64,000 bases of DNA from the NCBI GenBank assembly GCA_024516155.1, contig JAJJXM010000050.1, forward strand, positions 372,001 to 436,000, given 5' to 3'. The translations under genes were made by a program, and so were the position numbers. Source of the DNA: Pyronema omphalodes (lineage: Eukaryota; Ascomycota; Pezizomycetes; Pezizales; Pyronemataceae). The notes below the pieces were generated by a model that made no database searches, was not told the DNA's origin, and saw only the letters and a program-made list of their open reading frames with translations. Each line of letters starts with the position of its first letter. Within the stretch, counting starts at the first letter, position 1. Positions 25,900-39,600 of the stretch are shown here, piece after piece.

Positions 25900-27847
25900 C
25901 TAGAGTAACCACCAACCCAAAGCCGCAACTCCTGAGGCTACAAAAGCAATCCCACCACCCTTCAAAATCTCCTTGTATACCTCTACATTCTTCGCATCCC
26001 CAAATCCCACCACATCTGTAATCACCGCATAAAGAACTTTCCATTGGTACATCCCTCTAGCCTTGGGGCAAGCGTTGATTCCCGAAAGGTAGAAGGCGTC
26101 CATCCCATTAACATAATCATCCTCGTGAACTTTCGGTACTGAGGTCTTTGTCAAGTGCCGAGAAGCCTCCACCTCTTTTCTTGTTTTCCAGCTGCGCAAC
26201 TTTGCAATTACTTTCCAAGTCCAAGAGGCCGGTGAAGTTACAACTGGACCCTCCAAAAGCCTTCTCAATTCCCTAATGGTTCCTTCCTCCATCACAACAG
26301 GTCGATGCTCCTCAGAACAAATGGTACAATCCAACCACAAGGTCTGGTTAACCTCCTGATTTGAAAAGAATCTCAAAAAGAACCTCGGATTAAGTACCCT
26401 CAAGCTTAACCTCTTCATCTCCTGACTTTCCATCTCTTTTCCATTCCTGAAAACCACCTGCTTTGGTGTCTTCTTCGGATCAGCTTCCGGTAAGCTGACT
26501 TTCACCTCCATTCCTCCAGGGTAAGCCAGAACTCTCGCCTTCAAATAAGCCAACCATAGTTGCTGCATCTCCCTCTCGCTCCTTGTTGCCTCCCTCTTCC
26601 TAGATCCTTCAAGCGGCTCAGGTCTTACATAAACCACGGTCTTCTTCTTATGCAACTTATAAGCCTCCCAGAATGTCCTAACCAACGCAGCAATATTAAC
26701 CCAACCCCATTGGAGAGCAATTTTCCACCCCTTAAAAGAGCCACCAGAAAGAATATCAAAGCTATCAGAAACAGAAAAAGCTCTAGCAACCATACTCTTA
26801 ACCCCCTCTGCAGTGATGACTGTCAAATGCATATCGACTTGTGGGTTTTTGGGGTTCTGAAGTGGGTCTTTAACTTGGACCAAGTAGCTTCCGCTGCGGT
26901 GATTGAAGCAGCTGATATGGAAGACTTTTTCCATGGTTCCGGCAAATGTATACCCACGTCGAGGCTGGATGTTGGTCTCAGAGGTGGCGTTAAGGAAATA
27001 GACGTGTTTTTCGCCGAAGGTATTGTTGACCTCGAGAATCACGGCGGAGAGGGTATATGAGCGGTCGTAGAGATAGTAGTAAGAAACCGGATTGAAACAA
27101 AAACCGAGGAAGCTGGGTGTGGTGATGAGGTAGGCGTGGGGATAATCGGAGGGTTTCAGGTTCTGTGGGGGCGGAGCTGGGTTAGTGATGATCTGTGAAG
27201 AAGGCTGATAATGAAGAACTCACGTGGCGGACAAGGATCGATTCCAGTTTTTCATCAAAGGGAAGAGATGGGTTGAGATACTTTGAGGGGTCGACGGTGA
27301 AGGCGGTTTTCCATTCTTTGATTTTGTAGCCGTTTTCTTTAGCTTTTTGGAGTTCTGAAATGGATGGTTTGATGGAGAGAAAGCTGCCATTTCCTACGGA
27401 TCCTTTCTGTGTGAGAGGAAATCCAACGTAAAATAATGGATATCGGAATCGATGTTTGGTAGGCACGAAACGTGCGTGCATCGTGCTGCAGAAAAAGAAA
27501 GTTGGTCTCAATATCCCTTCGATTCCCAAGTTTCGAGATTTTCCGAGTCCGAATATTTCGTCAATAAACAATGGTGCGATGACGCTCAACAAAGAGGCTA
27601 TTACTAGCCCTCCGAGTGTTCGCCATGGTGTGAGCTTGTCATAGCAAAGCTGAAAAATTATTGAGATAAAAAATGCCGTAAAGCAGACGATGGTTGTCAA
27701 GACTCGACTGATTATGCTTGCACCAAAGATTGACTGGACTTCAGGCCACCATTCTCCGGCTGTGGTTCTTCGCAGTAGAGAATTGTTTCTTCTTCGAACA
27801 AAAGTTGTCGTTGGTAGGCAAGCAATTGGGGTGGTTGTTGAGATCAT
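25900..27847 (-). CDS. DUF1365 domain membrane protein
   Basis: Two exons (27224-27847 and 25900-27162) joined across a 61-nt intron (GTGAGT, branch ACTAAC, CCCACAG) give 628 aa. An alternative acceptor at 27193 would make a 31-nt intron and add ten in-frame residues; I prefer the longer one for its size and branch point. Two membrane segments precede the domain (VLTTIVCFTAFFISIIFQL and LGGLVIASLLSVIAPLF). DUF1365 hallmarks follow: HARFVPTKHRFRYPLFYVGF, DYPHAYLITTP, GFCFNPVSYYYLY, and EVNNTFGEKHVYF. In bacteria this family is often encoded beside cyclopropane fatty-acid synthase-like and flavin oxidase genes, hinting at lipid metabolism; no such genes are nearby. The ATG at 27847 is the first in frame. 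Confidence 0.85.
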
Positions 27848-30178
27848 GTTTCTTGTAGAATCTTCCGTAGGTATATTCTCAAAAAGATTTAGTGGTGTTT
27901 TTTCTGTCTTATTATCTCTTTGAGACCACCTTATTCTCCGTCGTTGGTCGTCAGATATCTCCGGGTGTCTCAACTCTTTTCAACTCTTTGGTCTTGTCGG
28001 GAACGAGGGCGGTAATGGTGGTGGTGATTTGAGAGGCGATAACAAGCAGTTGTACAGAAAACAAAAGCTATACATTCCCGACTGTGTTCCGTACCCTGGT
28101 AACAAATTTTCGAGTTCCCTGGGTGTCTTTCCTTCGTGTTCCCAGGAATCCAGTCTGCACCGTAAAGTTATCGTGACGGCTTGCTGCTTTGTTGCTAGGG
28201 ATATCTTTTCGAAGTCTGAAGGTATCATCAGTAAAACGTGCGTAGTAAGTTGATGATCTGCTATAGGAAACCGTGCAGCTTAAGCGGGAAGCGACTTACA
28301 GTTTTGTATATACCAAAATCAAAAAAAACCCAGCTTGGATGGCTACCCAGATCCGGTAGTCGTCCGAGGGTTGTTATATTCTTGGGACCCGGCGGTTTAA
28401 GCCCAGCAAGTTGAGTCCCGATTGAAAAGAAACAAAGACAAGTGCAAGAAGGGAGAACACAGATGAGTGCAACTGCAGATCGATCACTTCCCTTAGTTGA
28501 GGGGCGGTGTTCTGTGTTTCTTCTGGCTTTGTTGGCGCCCTAAACGCAAGCCCAATCTCTAATGTATATACACACTGACAATCGACCAGGTTAAATAGGG
28601 AACCTTAAAAATAAAAAACAAAAATATCAAAATGAATGAGGACGGTTGGATGTTTGTCGTTAGGCTGGTTAGACGCTACTCGATGCTCTGTTCCACATTT
28701 CGTTCGCTCTAGATACTCTTTCGTGAGGGCAGTCCCAGATAGAGAATTGGGCGTTCGAGTCCTCGGTGGGAGGTACGAGACGTTGAAGTCTAGAGTAGAG
28801 GGGGGGGGGGGATATGCGGCTGTATTAACAGCTTCGGCACAGATCAGCCTTTTTCAAGCTGCAAATGAAGTCTGGCTGGCAGGCCAAGGACTTCTTCGCT
28901 CAACGGCCGAACGGTGCCTGTCCTACGATCCATGTCTTCAAGACGTTGCTGCTGCCAGTGCACGCCGCCAAAGAGGAGAGCGTGCTCCGCTAGCTTGATG
29001 TTTCCCTGCCATCATCATCAAAAGGAAAGAGTCGCTTGATGACATCGGGCTTGGGATGGACAGCAGTTTGCTGGGTTGGTTAGAGGGAAAGAGCCCAAAG
29101 GGGGTGAGCAATCGCAAATCTGGGAGATTTTCGAGCCACGATTCTGAAATGGGAAATAGAGGTGTTGACCTGGTAGGGTCAGGACATACAGAGCGAGCGC
29201 ACTACTGGCCCATCCGCACGGACGACGATATCTTGTCCTTCCGTTTGAAGTTCGATTTCCGCAGCGCCAAGGGATTAAAAAGGAATGGTAGCCGGCGGAT
29301 TCCCCTGATCCGGAGCGTTTGCCGAGGCTTAGGACGATGTTGGATTTGACATCGCGTCTCACTTGGGGCTCATCGTAAGGCGGGTGATGGTTCTAGCAGC
29401 GATTGAGCGGCATCACCAGCAGGATTGAGGTCGGTGGCAGCGGCAGTGATGGACTGCGGGTGTTGTCGAACGCGCAACTTACACCGATGCTTCCCCGCAT
29501 TGAACCGGTACACGATGGGGGAGGGGGTAGGGGGAGGGGAGGGGGAGAGGAAGACTGCGGGAGGGGCCTGGGAGGAGGCCTGGTTGGTTGGAAAAGTGAA
29601 GATTGTAGGGGAAAGGTGAAGATCACCGCCGGGAGGGCTACGGAACGCCACGGTACCGGAGGAGCATGGCAGGGTAGGTGGAGGACAGAGTGAAGCAGCA
29701 GGACAGGCAGGAGGGGCAGAGGGCAGACAGACCGGGGAATCCCCGACAGCACGCGAACCACCAGGGCATACAGGACAGGGCAGATTGAACCACCAACTAG
29801 GGCAGGGCAGCACCAGTGACCACGGCAGCTTCGGCAGTCATCCAAACTCCAATTAAACTTGGAGATCGGATGTTTTTCGGTGTATTCTTCTACAATCCAT
29901 TGACGTGTGTTGTATATACAGAGTTGTCCCAGTCAGAATGCGTCGATTTGATGTAGCAATATGTATTGATGTATATTTTATGATTTGTTTGTTTGCAAGG
30001 GGGGAGAGTGAGTCTGTGGTCGTGTTCCTGGTCGTGGTTGTGATAACATCCACGAGTCAGGTGAATCAATCGCATTTGGGTGCTCCTGCTCAGTTCAGCT
30101 GGATCTCTGCACACAGCCGCTCCAGTTTCCCTGTCGGTAATCACTGCGTGGAAAATTGGGGAAACGCAGAACTTGAAT

Positions 30179-30360
30179 ATGTAATTGGAAATGCACGACT
30201 GCCCCCTCTACCGAATAATTGGAAATACACAACTGCCCCTTCTACTGAATAACTGGAAATGCATAACTGCCCTCTCTCACCGAATAATTGGAACTGCCCC
30301 CTCCTACCAAAACAATTCAACCATTCCCTCCCACCCAATAACTGACTTGCCCCCTCCTAC
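30179..30360. repeat. Minisatellite, about 34-bp unit, five to six copies
   Basis: Units run ATAATTGGAAATGCA then a C-rich ACTGCCCCCTCTACCGA. The first three are nearly full length (33-35 bp) and differ at a few sites. The later ones lose the middle GGAAATGCA part and degrade. Each unit has an AT-rich half and a C-rich half, so the array alternates in composition. No gene overlaps it convincingly. Confidence 0.85.
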
Positions 30361-33300
30361 ATACCGATGTACCGACGCCGAGTGCTCGCCTCGCCTCGCA
30401 CCTAAGACCCATCCATCGACCTCACCGGGCATCCGATGAGCTTATCTAGACCTCAGTCCTACCGCAAAGCGCTTAGCTCACAAGGCTTGTCAACCGCCAT
30501 ACATTCCGAGTTATCCAAACGAGATGCCAAAAAGTGCCTGATCAGCAAGAAACTTATCGAGAGTGTGCATGGGGGTATGGTTAGAATCGAGCAGTTGACG
30601 CAGAAACTATGTTGACTGCATACATAGGCGGCCGTTGACAAATTGTTAGCTATCTTATCCTCTTTTGATTCCTGGTGAATCTGGACCGTGGGGTGTACTG
30701 CATAACATCAATCTACAGAAAAAAAAACAATACTCAATCTGCAGTGACTTCTCCCTAGCAAGATCTAAATGTTTGCTGTGTCCGCATGCCCGCTTGCATG
30801 AACGCAACGGTTTAATATCGCCTGCCATAGCGTGCACTGCAGGGTTATGTTTGTGGCGAAACTCGTGAGAGAATAATCTATCTCCAAGTCTGATGATCAT
30901 CATAGTAAGGATGAATTCTCATAAACGCCTTCATAATCACGCCTTCCACATGCAGATAATAACCGCAATATATTCATGATGACTGTGAGACAACTGCTGT
31001 AATGTTGTCTGATCACAATCACCGCGCGCGAACGATCCGCTCCACCGCAACGCAGAGAATTCCGTATTCAAGCCATATGACGAAGCTCATAGGACGTGGC
31101 ATGATCGAGCCAATTTTCAGGAGACCAAGAGGTTGGGTTAGTAGATCAGGAAGCTTGATGCGCGGAATAAAATGCGGGGAGAGATATAAGGTCTATCCGC
31201 GGATCCGAGCCCTGTGAGTCGTCTGGGGAGGAGAGAGTTTCCTCTGTCGTCACCATGCTGTCCCACGCAGCGTCTCCCGCGGAGTAACTTTACATTGCTA
31301 GAAAATCACTAGACGACAAAGTATTTTCCCCGCATTATCACAAAAGCTAAACCCCCACACATTGAAAAATGAACTTGCGGTCTAGGTCTGTAATATTTTA
31401 TTCAACCGTTGCAGATACATATCATACCCGCACATGGCTTGCAGGGTGAGAGGATCGCTCGCAGCTGGCGCACCCAGGTACTACATGGTGTAGAATACAT
31501 AATAATGCCTGTTTGATTGCGCTATATTACGAGCTGTCATCTGGACAAAGTCGAGGCAAATCCATACAGACAGCGGGAATCAACCTGTCAAATCTTCAAA
31601 TTATCTTTATCAATCTTCCTCACCTGCCAAACTTCAAAATATTTTTAATCATCAAGCTTCCTATCTGTTGTGGGGCTGATCTTAGGGTTCGGGAGCCCTC
31701 TCAGCCGGCGGTAAGTAGCGGCCCTGTTGGCCCTCCCAGCTGGCCTTTTCTACTAGTGCGTAGGAAATCTTAACGTGCTCTCGGCAACCGGGTTCCGGGA
31801 TAAAAATACTGGGGTTAGCTAAGATTAGCGTAGTGTTTAGCGTCTCAATACAAATCCGATATCCGACACGACCTTCCATCTTCAGCAGAATATAAAGAAT
31901 GTAAAATATGCTGAGCCATAGAGTAAAGGATTGCGCTTGTGCAGGTGGATATGATTTCACTGCACGTGCGAAGGAAACAATTTAGCTACGAATATACCCG
32001 GGTGGTTAGGTTTTTTTGTATTTCTCTTTTTATTATTATTATTTTTGGGCGATGTTTTAAAATACCTACTCTACGACCATGGAACTTCTGCTTGTTATGT
32101 ATTGCTTGCCTGATTGATTACTACTCAGTTATTGAAAACCCGCGGTGTGGCTTTTGTATGCACGCGAGATTTGCTGCATCAATTGCGAAGCTAGAAATCG
32201 GACCCGCCGATATGGACGGTTGCCAAGCACTCTTTAAAGGTGCAAGCTTTAGGGGGCTGCGCAGTTTAGGAGGAGCTGAGATTATTACTAGGATCGTCTT
32301 GGCAGGCAAAAGATTGTCAAAGGTTGTCAAGGGTTGCCAGGGTCTATTTCGATACACAAAAGAAAAGGGGAAAACGTGAGTGCGTGATGAAAAAAAAACA
32401 AATGTCAGTTGACGCCAACACTCAATCCAAGAGGTGTTTAATTTTTCATTTTCCGCAGCATACTAGTAATAGTAACAACAGATTTCTCGGCAGCCTATCA
32501 TGAGGGGCTTTACGATCTCCCTCGGGAGTTTCACAGGATTTGAGGATCTGATGCTTTGGAATTACATATCTCCACAAGCTGCAGCAGCAATCTTTGATCT
32601 AAGGACATGTGGTAGTCAAGGATCATTATTGTCTGTGCAGAATGCGCAAAGGGCGTAATACGCACTGGGCCATGAAGGCCTACGAAGTTTCCGAGAAGCC
32701 TCCGAAATAGATAGAAAGAAAAGATGCTCGTGCTGACGTAGTCATGAGAGCTTCTTCTAAAGCGAAATAAATCCGCATTGCAGAAACCCCATCGGCGATA
32801 AATTAGCTTAGAATCGGAGACAAAGTATCGGAGTTTGTTGTTTTGCTCCAATTCTATCGGTCTTTGTCGGACCTGAAGATGTTATCAAGCCTAAGAATAG
32901 CTAGCTCATATCGGTGTTTACAAAGTTGCGAAAATTTGTCGGACTGCTCGGACTGCTCGGATTTCATCAGACCTCAGAGATATCGGGCTTTGTCGTATTC
33001 TACCATGCAGTCCATTATTCAGTCACACTCGGATTTCGTCGGTAACGTATAGCTGATGGCCGGACGTCGTCGGATCTAAACAGTAACAGTTGCACAGCTA
33101 GCCTATCCATGTCATCAATTTGTTGGGTGTATGTAGGTAACCCAAGAAATCACACATCTAGAGCATCCCGGATTACTCTATCTTTATCGAAATATCAAGG
33201 GTCGTCCCTTGTTGTCAATCCTCGTTATCCAGCTTCGTGACAATACCGCAACCACGGTCAACCACGGTCCTTACCACGTGCATTCATTCAGCTGGTTGAA

Positions 33301-36300
33301 GACGGAATAAGCGTCGGGCATCGTCGGACAGTTGGACATTCAGATAAAAAAAACCCGTCTGTAATTATCGCCGCGCCGCAGCCGCCACACAAACTCAGTC
33401 CCCTATTCAATCATGACCCAATTCAAAATATCATTCCAAGCTTGTATAGACATGCTACTGCGGGATACCGATGACAGCAGCGAGATTAATTACTCTGCCT
33501 CCTCCTGCCAAATATGCTGTCGAGAGCTGGCTGATTGCATACTTGTCTGTGCAACTACATAACATACCCTAACATCAAATCTGACAGATCTACTGCTGCG
33601 CTGCATGATACGATAGTGACGACAGCATGCAGGGAATCGATGGCGATTACATACATAGAGCAAGAGAAATTAGGCTCCCTACCTAGGAAAGTTAGAGCTA
33701 AAACTTTAGAGTACATGACGGCTTTGCCGATTAAGGCCGTTAAATATTTAGCTGATAACGGATTGGGAAAGATACAATCTCGGGTTAGGTTTGACAAAGT
33801 CGTAGGGTTACTTCACTTCTTCAACGACAACATGCGTAGTGACCCTGGTACCCTTTTTATGAGTTGACTCGGTTCAGCAGATTGGCACGAGAGTTTTTAC
33901 GCCGTTTATCGTAATATGCAGGTAGATTTCTGATCTGTATGTACACTGTACGCATTCCTTGAGGGCGTTTGTAGATCGCCTTACGGATCTTGATGTCGCT
34001 TAGAGCACTCCCTGAGCTCACTGGAAGATCAGCGCGAGGGATAAGGATATGGATGCAAAGAATAGGGAGTAGTTACTTCCAAGGGCGGCTAATATCTACC
34101 GCATGTTATGTCCCTGCAGACTTGCTATGTAGTTAACATTGGAATCATCGAGCCGCACTCGGGATATTTGGCCTCCTACAACTCCCGAAGTTTGAAGTCT
34201 CAATGATCCCGTGGTCAACAAAATTCCGGTCATTGAAATGTCTGTGATCCGAGTGAATAGATTCGTAAGTATGTAATCATTGTTTCATAACCGGCGGTAT
34301 CGGTTGCTGGCAGGTAACTAACTACAGATGTAAGCATATGTTTGCTGCGGTATGCATTGATCGCCGAACGCGGATTCTGAAAGTATGTCTCGTCTTACTG
34401 TTTGGAAGATTTTTAGAACCCTGGGCTCCCGAGGGGTTGGAAGCTTGTTTAGCAGTGGCCGCAAAGAAGTGCAGTACGTATCTACCGGTTAGTACAGTTG
34501 TTCTACTAGGCCTACTACCGACAGCATGGCGGCTGTGGAGCAGATGAACTCTAGTTAAGTGTTGATATCTATACTCTAGAGGATTCTATCTGAAATGCTA
34601 GAAATTAGAATTTTCCAATGACCAGCCGATTGCGGGAAGAAATTCCTACCGAGACGCATGAAAAGGTACTCCCGTAGCCTAGTCTTTAACTCAACCAGAG
34701 TACACGTTACAGTGATCGATATCTCTACAACAACTCTATACATGTTACTGCCAAGATCGGAGCTAGATGGGAATTTGTAATTCTAGGAACTCCCATTCAA
34801 TCCATCTGCCATGGGAAAACAAGGCTCCGCTACGTGTCCCCATGCTGAGCCTGTACATTGTTGATATCTGTAGATAACGAACCAAGGGCTACTTTTCATG
34901 GACACAATTAACTTTTGCTCGTACGGATGTAGTATGGACACTATTTCAGGAACCAATGTACTGCCAACACGCATGTCTCACTCTAGAAATATGTGAACCC
35001 TTGGTCCACCCAAAGCTGAGTGATTTAGCTGTCGACTTTGACGCTGATGCATGCGGTGTAAAGGCTTTTGAGTCTTATGAAGCTTGCAGTTGCAGTTGCA
35101 GAAGAAGTCGTGGGTTAACTTGTCTTGTACTTAGTTGGTATGCTGTCATGTAGCTAGTTGAAACCGGAATGATTAGCCCGCAGCTGCAGCTACCGTAGTG
35201 TACTAGTCTGTATTCGCAGGTATAGGTGCATATATCTCTGGGGCAGAACCCGGAAATCGGGAGTTGATATCAGGATATCGGAAAGAGAAAGCCGAATTAT
35301 CATATGATATGATTATTGGATTTTCAATAATAATCAAGAAAAAACAAACAAAATGTTTCACTTCTCCTGTGTGGCAGAAACATTTGACATTTTATCCTCC
35401 GAGAAATGCCTTACGGATTCCTGTCTTTCTGGCCTCCGCCCATTGAATCGACATCAAACCATTCTGATGAGTAAGCCAGGGGGTAATTTTCAACCAATAA
35501 TCAATAGTTATATCCGATGAAAACCCCGAAAACCCCCCGCAAAACGGACTTCAAGCGACGCACAGAAGTGGAATGCGGAGGACGTCAAGCCCGTCTTTGC
35601 ATTGTGCCCATTGATAATTACGTACATATTTCTCCTCAAACTCAACAGACAATTACCGCAAATAAGGTTCATGGCAACTTCACTACATTCTGAGACAATG
35701 TGCGCATAGCTCTGACTTTGACGAAAGCCCGAACGCGGAGTTATTAAGCAAGACTGTTATTTAACGGCGTTCATTTATACCCAATTATACATTCCGGGCC
35801 GAGCTAGGAAACGTTAAGTAGGTGCACAACGGCTCACCCGCAGAAATGCACATGCGAGTGATCTTTCATTGAGATGTTGTGCTCGCGAAACTACTTTCTT
35901 TACCCTTTCATGCCTTTGTTTGCGAAAATTTCTTTCCGGCGAATAAATGAAACAATATTGGTGAGGATATAGAGATTTAGTATAGTGTAACTCAAGATTC
36001 GCTTACACACGGCGAACTGCATATACGGGACGCAGTCGTAGAACATCAGATCCAGCACGCTAGCAGATGCAAAATACTACGTACCACAGCAGATACCACG
36101 GCTACGGTAGCATAAGCTTGTGCAAGTAGCCATACCGCATGTCATTGTGTTCACGATTTTTTCTAGCAGAGACATCTTTGTGTGATGGTAGTACGGCCTT
36201 TAATGGTTAAAAAATGACGATGTCTATCAAAATGAACAATACACTCCGTACGCCGGGAATGGAGGAGTATTGTGGATGCTAATCATCTAACAAAGTCTAT

Positions 36301-36308
36301 CGGGTACA

Positions 36309-36665
36309 ATGACCTGTCCTGGTATCGGCCTTCCTCATATGGGATTTATGTTATGTATATTCATTTTAGGTATTTCATGCAAACCTGGGTTGGCTTGGGA
36401 ATACGGGAACTTTTACAAATTTGCAAACCTACAAAGCAAAGACCCTCGTTTTGACTTTTTATGGAGTGAATCATGGTATCAGTCCGCTCCGACTGGAATT
36501 CACTATGCCTTAGTTTTGGGTATCTCCACTTTAATCCGCATCATCGCCATGCATCTAGTGATACACAGTCTATTTCCAACTTGTTTACTGGGAATCAGAA
36601 CAATAAATTGTCACAAATTATACGGAGAAATCCGTGAGAATGCCACTTCAATTGTATTATATTAG
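36309..36665 (+). CDS. Doubtful small ORF, possibly secreted
   Basis: A 118-codon frame from an ATG. A second ATG at 36339 would give a signal-peptide-like start (MGFMLCIFILGIS) followed by a Trp/Tyr/Phe-rich stretch, and there is a second hydrophobic segment later. No family is recognised, no splice partner was found, and it sits alone in a gene-poor region, so chance is a real possibility. Confidence 0.2.
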   Translation: MTCPGIGLPHMGFMLCIFILGISCKPGLAWEYGNFYKFANLQSKDPRFDFLWSESWYQSAPTGIHYALVLGISTLIRIIAMHLVIHSLFPTCLLGIRTINCHKLYGEIRENATSIVLY

Positions 36666-39600
36666 CCCTCATATATTCTCACGCGACATCCGCGCGCTTC
36701 CTATTGAAGAAACTTCAAAGTAGAACACTGTACTTCCAGCCCGGCTGAACCAAGTCCATGGGTTTACGAATCAACAAAGAGAATATGGGGCTGTGGGGAC
36801 TTATTCCCAAAAAAGCTAATTGACCCGAATTCCGATAAACAATACATCATGAGTTTATGGCCCCCAAAAAGAACTACTCAAACCAAAAACAGAAATGTTA
36901 GAAGCCGAGTGGGTAACAATGGGGGATCGGAAGGAACAGAAATGTCAGGATTAAAGACGTGGAAGATGGGGAAGGTGTGTTTACCTACCTCAGTTACCGG
37001 GTCCATGACATCGGGTTTGAATTCACCTAACCTTGATGTGTCAAACCTTCATTTGTGTCGATAATCGTTACTGGAAGCATATCAACTTAAACCATTTTAG
37101 TCTTGTATTAGAAAAAATAGAACAGGGTTCAGCCCTTACATACTAACACAATCAACGGCTGACTACAGCGGAACCTCCACGTGGATTACTGAAACATCCC
37201 GAAATGCACCCGAAAAACCATAACCAGAATGTCGGCATATCTTTAGTCACTACTCACGGCAATTATTTCTTACCGCATCTGTAAATCAGTAACAGAAGTA
37301 CTTACCCGTCTGCATGAATAAGGTAGAATGTGACCCCTGGGTGTCCCCATTTTCATCTACCTTGATTAAAAGGGGTCGAAACATTATCAGCTTATCATAT
37401 TTTCCTCCCGTCGGGCCGATTCTTAGACCGCCGTATCTGGAAGAATGGCCGTCACACTGACAAAATGATAAGTTTTGGGTTCCGAGATAAATTCGTTACC
37501 GACAGTATGGATCACCTGAAAATAAAATGAATTATACTCCTTGTATCAACTCTGATTATCTTATGAAAGTTGGAAGCCGTGTAGTTAAGACCATGTGAAC
37601 AAATGGAGTTTCCTTTTTAAGTGTTCGGTAATTTTTCGGGGGATTCAAATGTGTGACATGAGAACACACGAAGATTTTTCTCTGTGAATTTCATGTTTTT
37701 GTCTCTGATAGCCGGACATCATTCCAGAAATTTATTATCGTTCGATTCCTAACCTAATCGTTCTCAAAAGCTTGTTAACTTCATTTGGTGATGTCAGACA
37801 AAAATAATCTGTCAATCTAAGACAAGTCTATGTCAGATTTGATGTCCGTACGTTACTTGTCATCAAGTGTCAAAGACTTTGTAAGATGAAATGTTGAAAC
37901 CTTTACAGACGCACCGGGCCGTAGATACAGTGATGGTTCAATGTCCATGCAGCTGATTCACCATCACCGAAAAACGTGGATAAGGAACCTTTACGCACGC
38001 TAATGCATTTTGCACATTTTGCACATTGCGGTAAGATGCGGTGAGTGCCAGTGGGATTACCGCGCATACACACGGGAACCCGAGATGCCATGTGGAAATA
38101 CCAACAACTCCGCATTCCAATATACCTAGATACCTTTAAAAAGAATTCTTACATAGGACAATAATAGGCCGTTTCACACTGAAATTATATGCCAATTTTC
38201 GGTTCCGTTACCGAGCTGTGCTATTGCCTAAGCGACATAGGCGAGCCGATTATCCTCATTTACAAAAGGAGATGCGAGGCTCCGGACTCCCTCAGAAAGA
38301 ATTTTCACCCCTGTCAATTATAATATAAATTATCACATCACCAGACATGGTGATAAGGACAAGCCGGGTACAAAGTGATGTTTCACGTTTGCATTTCTTG
38401 GCAGCAAAAGTTTTTGTGTGTCATAGGCTAGCCAGGGGCGCTACGTAATGATCAAACAGGAATAGTAAAGATGAAGTTAGTCTATTTGAGATGTCATATA
38501 ATATTTTATATCATTAAAACTCTAACAGGCATCATTATATCCCTATGGTCTTAAGGATTACCCTCACCTGCCAATTTGACTCAACAATTGATTGCCTAAT
38601 GAAACTCACAAACCATCACGCGATTCCAATAGGGAGTACAAAATGTGTAAATTCCGAAATTTTCCGCGAAAAGCATCCAGTGACAAACTCCAAATACTTC
38701 AGGAAGTAAATAAACATAATTTGTCAAATTACATTCCGCCTTAAATACAAGGAAGTCTGGAAGCTTATTCGTTACACTGTTGAAGCTTTAACTACATATG
38801 TCTGTAATACTTTCAAGATGATCATGGTCGTCAATGCATTCATTTCCTCCTAAACCTTTCCGACCGGTTCCTGATTATTAAATTATAAGCTTTCGGAACT
38901 ATATTCAACGGAAAGCTGCACAAAAGGCCCCGTAAGTACGTTCCCGAATCCCGACGCACGTCACACCAGGTTAAAACCCTGGGGGGTACAATATGTACCG
39001 ACCATTACAAGATTTACATTATCCTGTTTCCTATATGCGCAGTAGGGAAAACAGCCTTGAGCGTGCCAAACATTAAATATGAGGCTTACCAGGCAGAGTT
39101 AATCTGATTGAGGTTAACAGAAGGCTGAGTTTGTACCTGTATGTAGTCGGGGATCAGCATGTCCCGATAAACCTCGTGTCACCACTGCTCTGGAATTGGT
39201 AGTGTAGGGGAGAAAGGTACGAACTAGTTCATCCAAAATAGAAGTACCCGGAATCCCGAATAAATTGAAACTAGGTATTGACCATACGCCTGTAATCATA
39301 TGTCAGTGTACCCTACCCACACGGGCCTGCGCACGTTGTTACATATTCCGACCCATTACCATGCTTTCTTGGCCGCATGTGGATGGTATTCGGATACATG
39401 GGCTTGATTTGGACATACCGGAACAATCGATATAGGGATGGATTATGAGTGATGGGTCATGAGATTGCGAAGTGTACAGCTAAGACGCATGATTTGTGAT
39501 TCACGAATTTCTAAAGTACACAGGAAGAACTTCGGGTCGCTAGTAAAGTTTTTTCAAATTTTGCATTTAGAAAGCATTTAGAAGCCCCTAAATAGAAGAA

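Noticed and set aside
29370..29845. Overlapping 147- and 150-codon Pro/Cys/Ser-rich frames on the minus strand
   Set aside because: They come from a purine-rich plus-strand tract; amino-acid content is biased and there is no domain or splice structure.
31939..32379. 146-codon plus-strand frame in the gene desert
   Set aside because: No recognisable domain, mixed hydrophobic and basic composition as in random DNA, and an equally long minus-strand shadow.
33413..33867. Possible two-exon Cys-rich gene (CQICCRELADC then a 90-residue open frame)
   Set aside because: The only intron-like segment (33545-33587) does not join the two frames. Either splicing choice stops within about ten codons.
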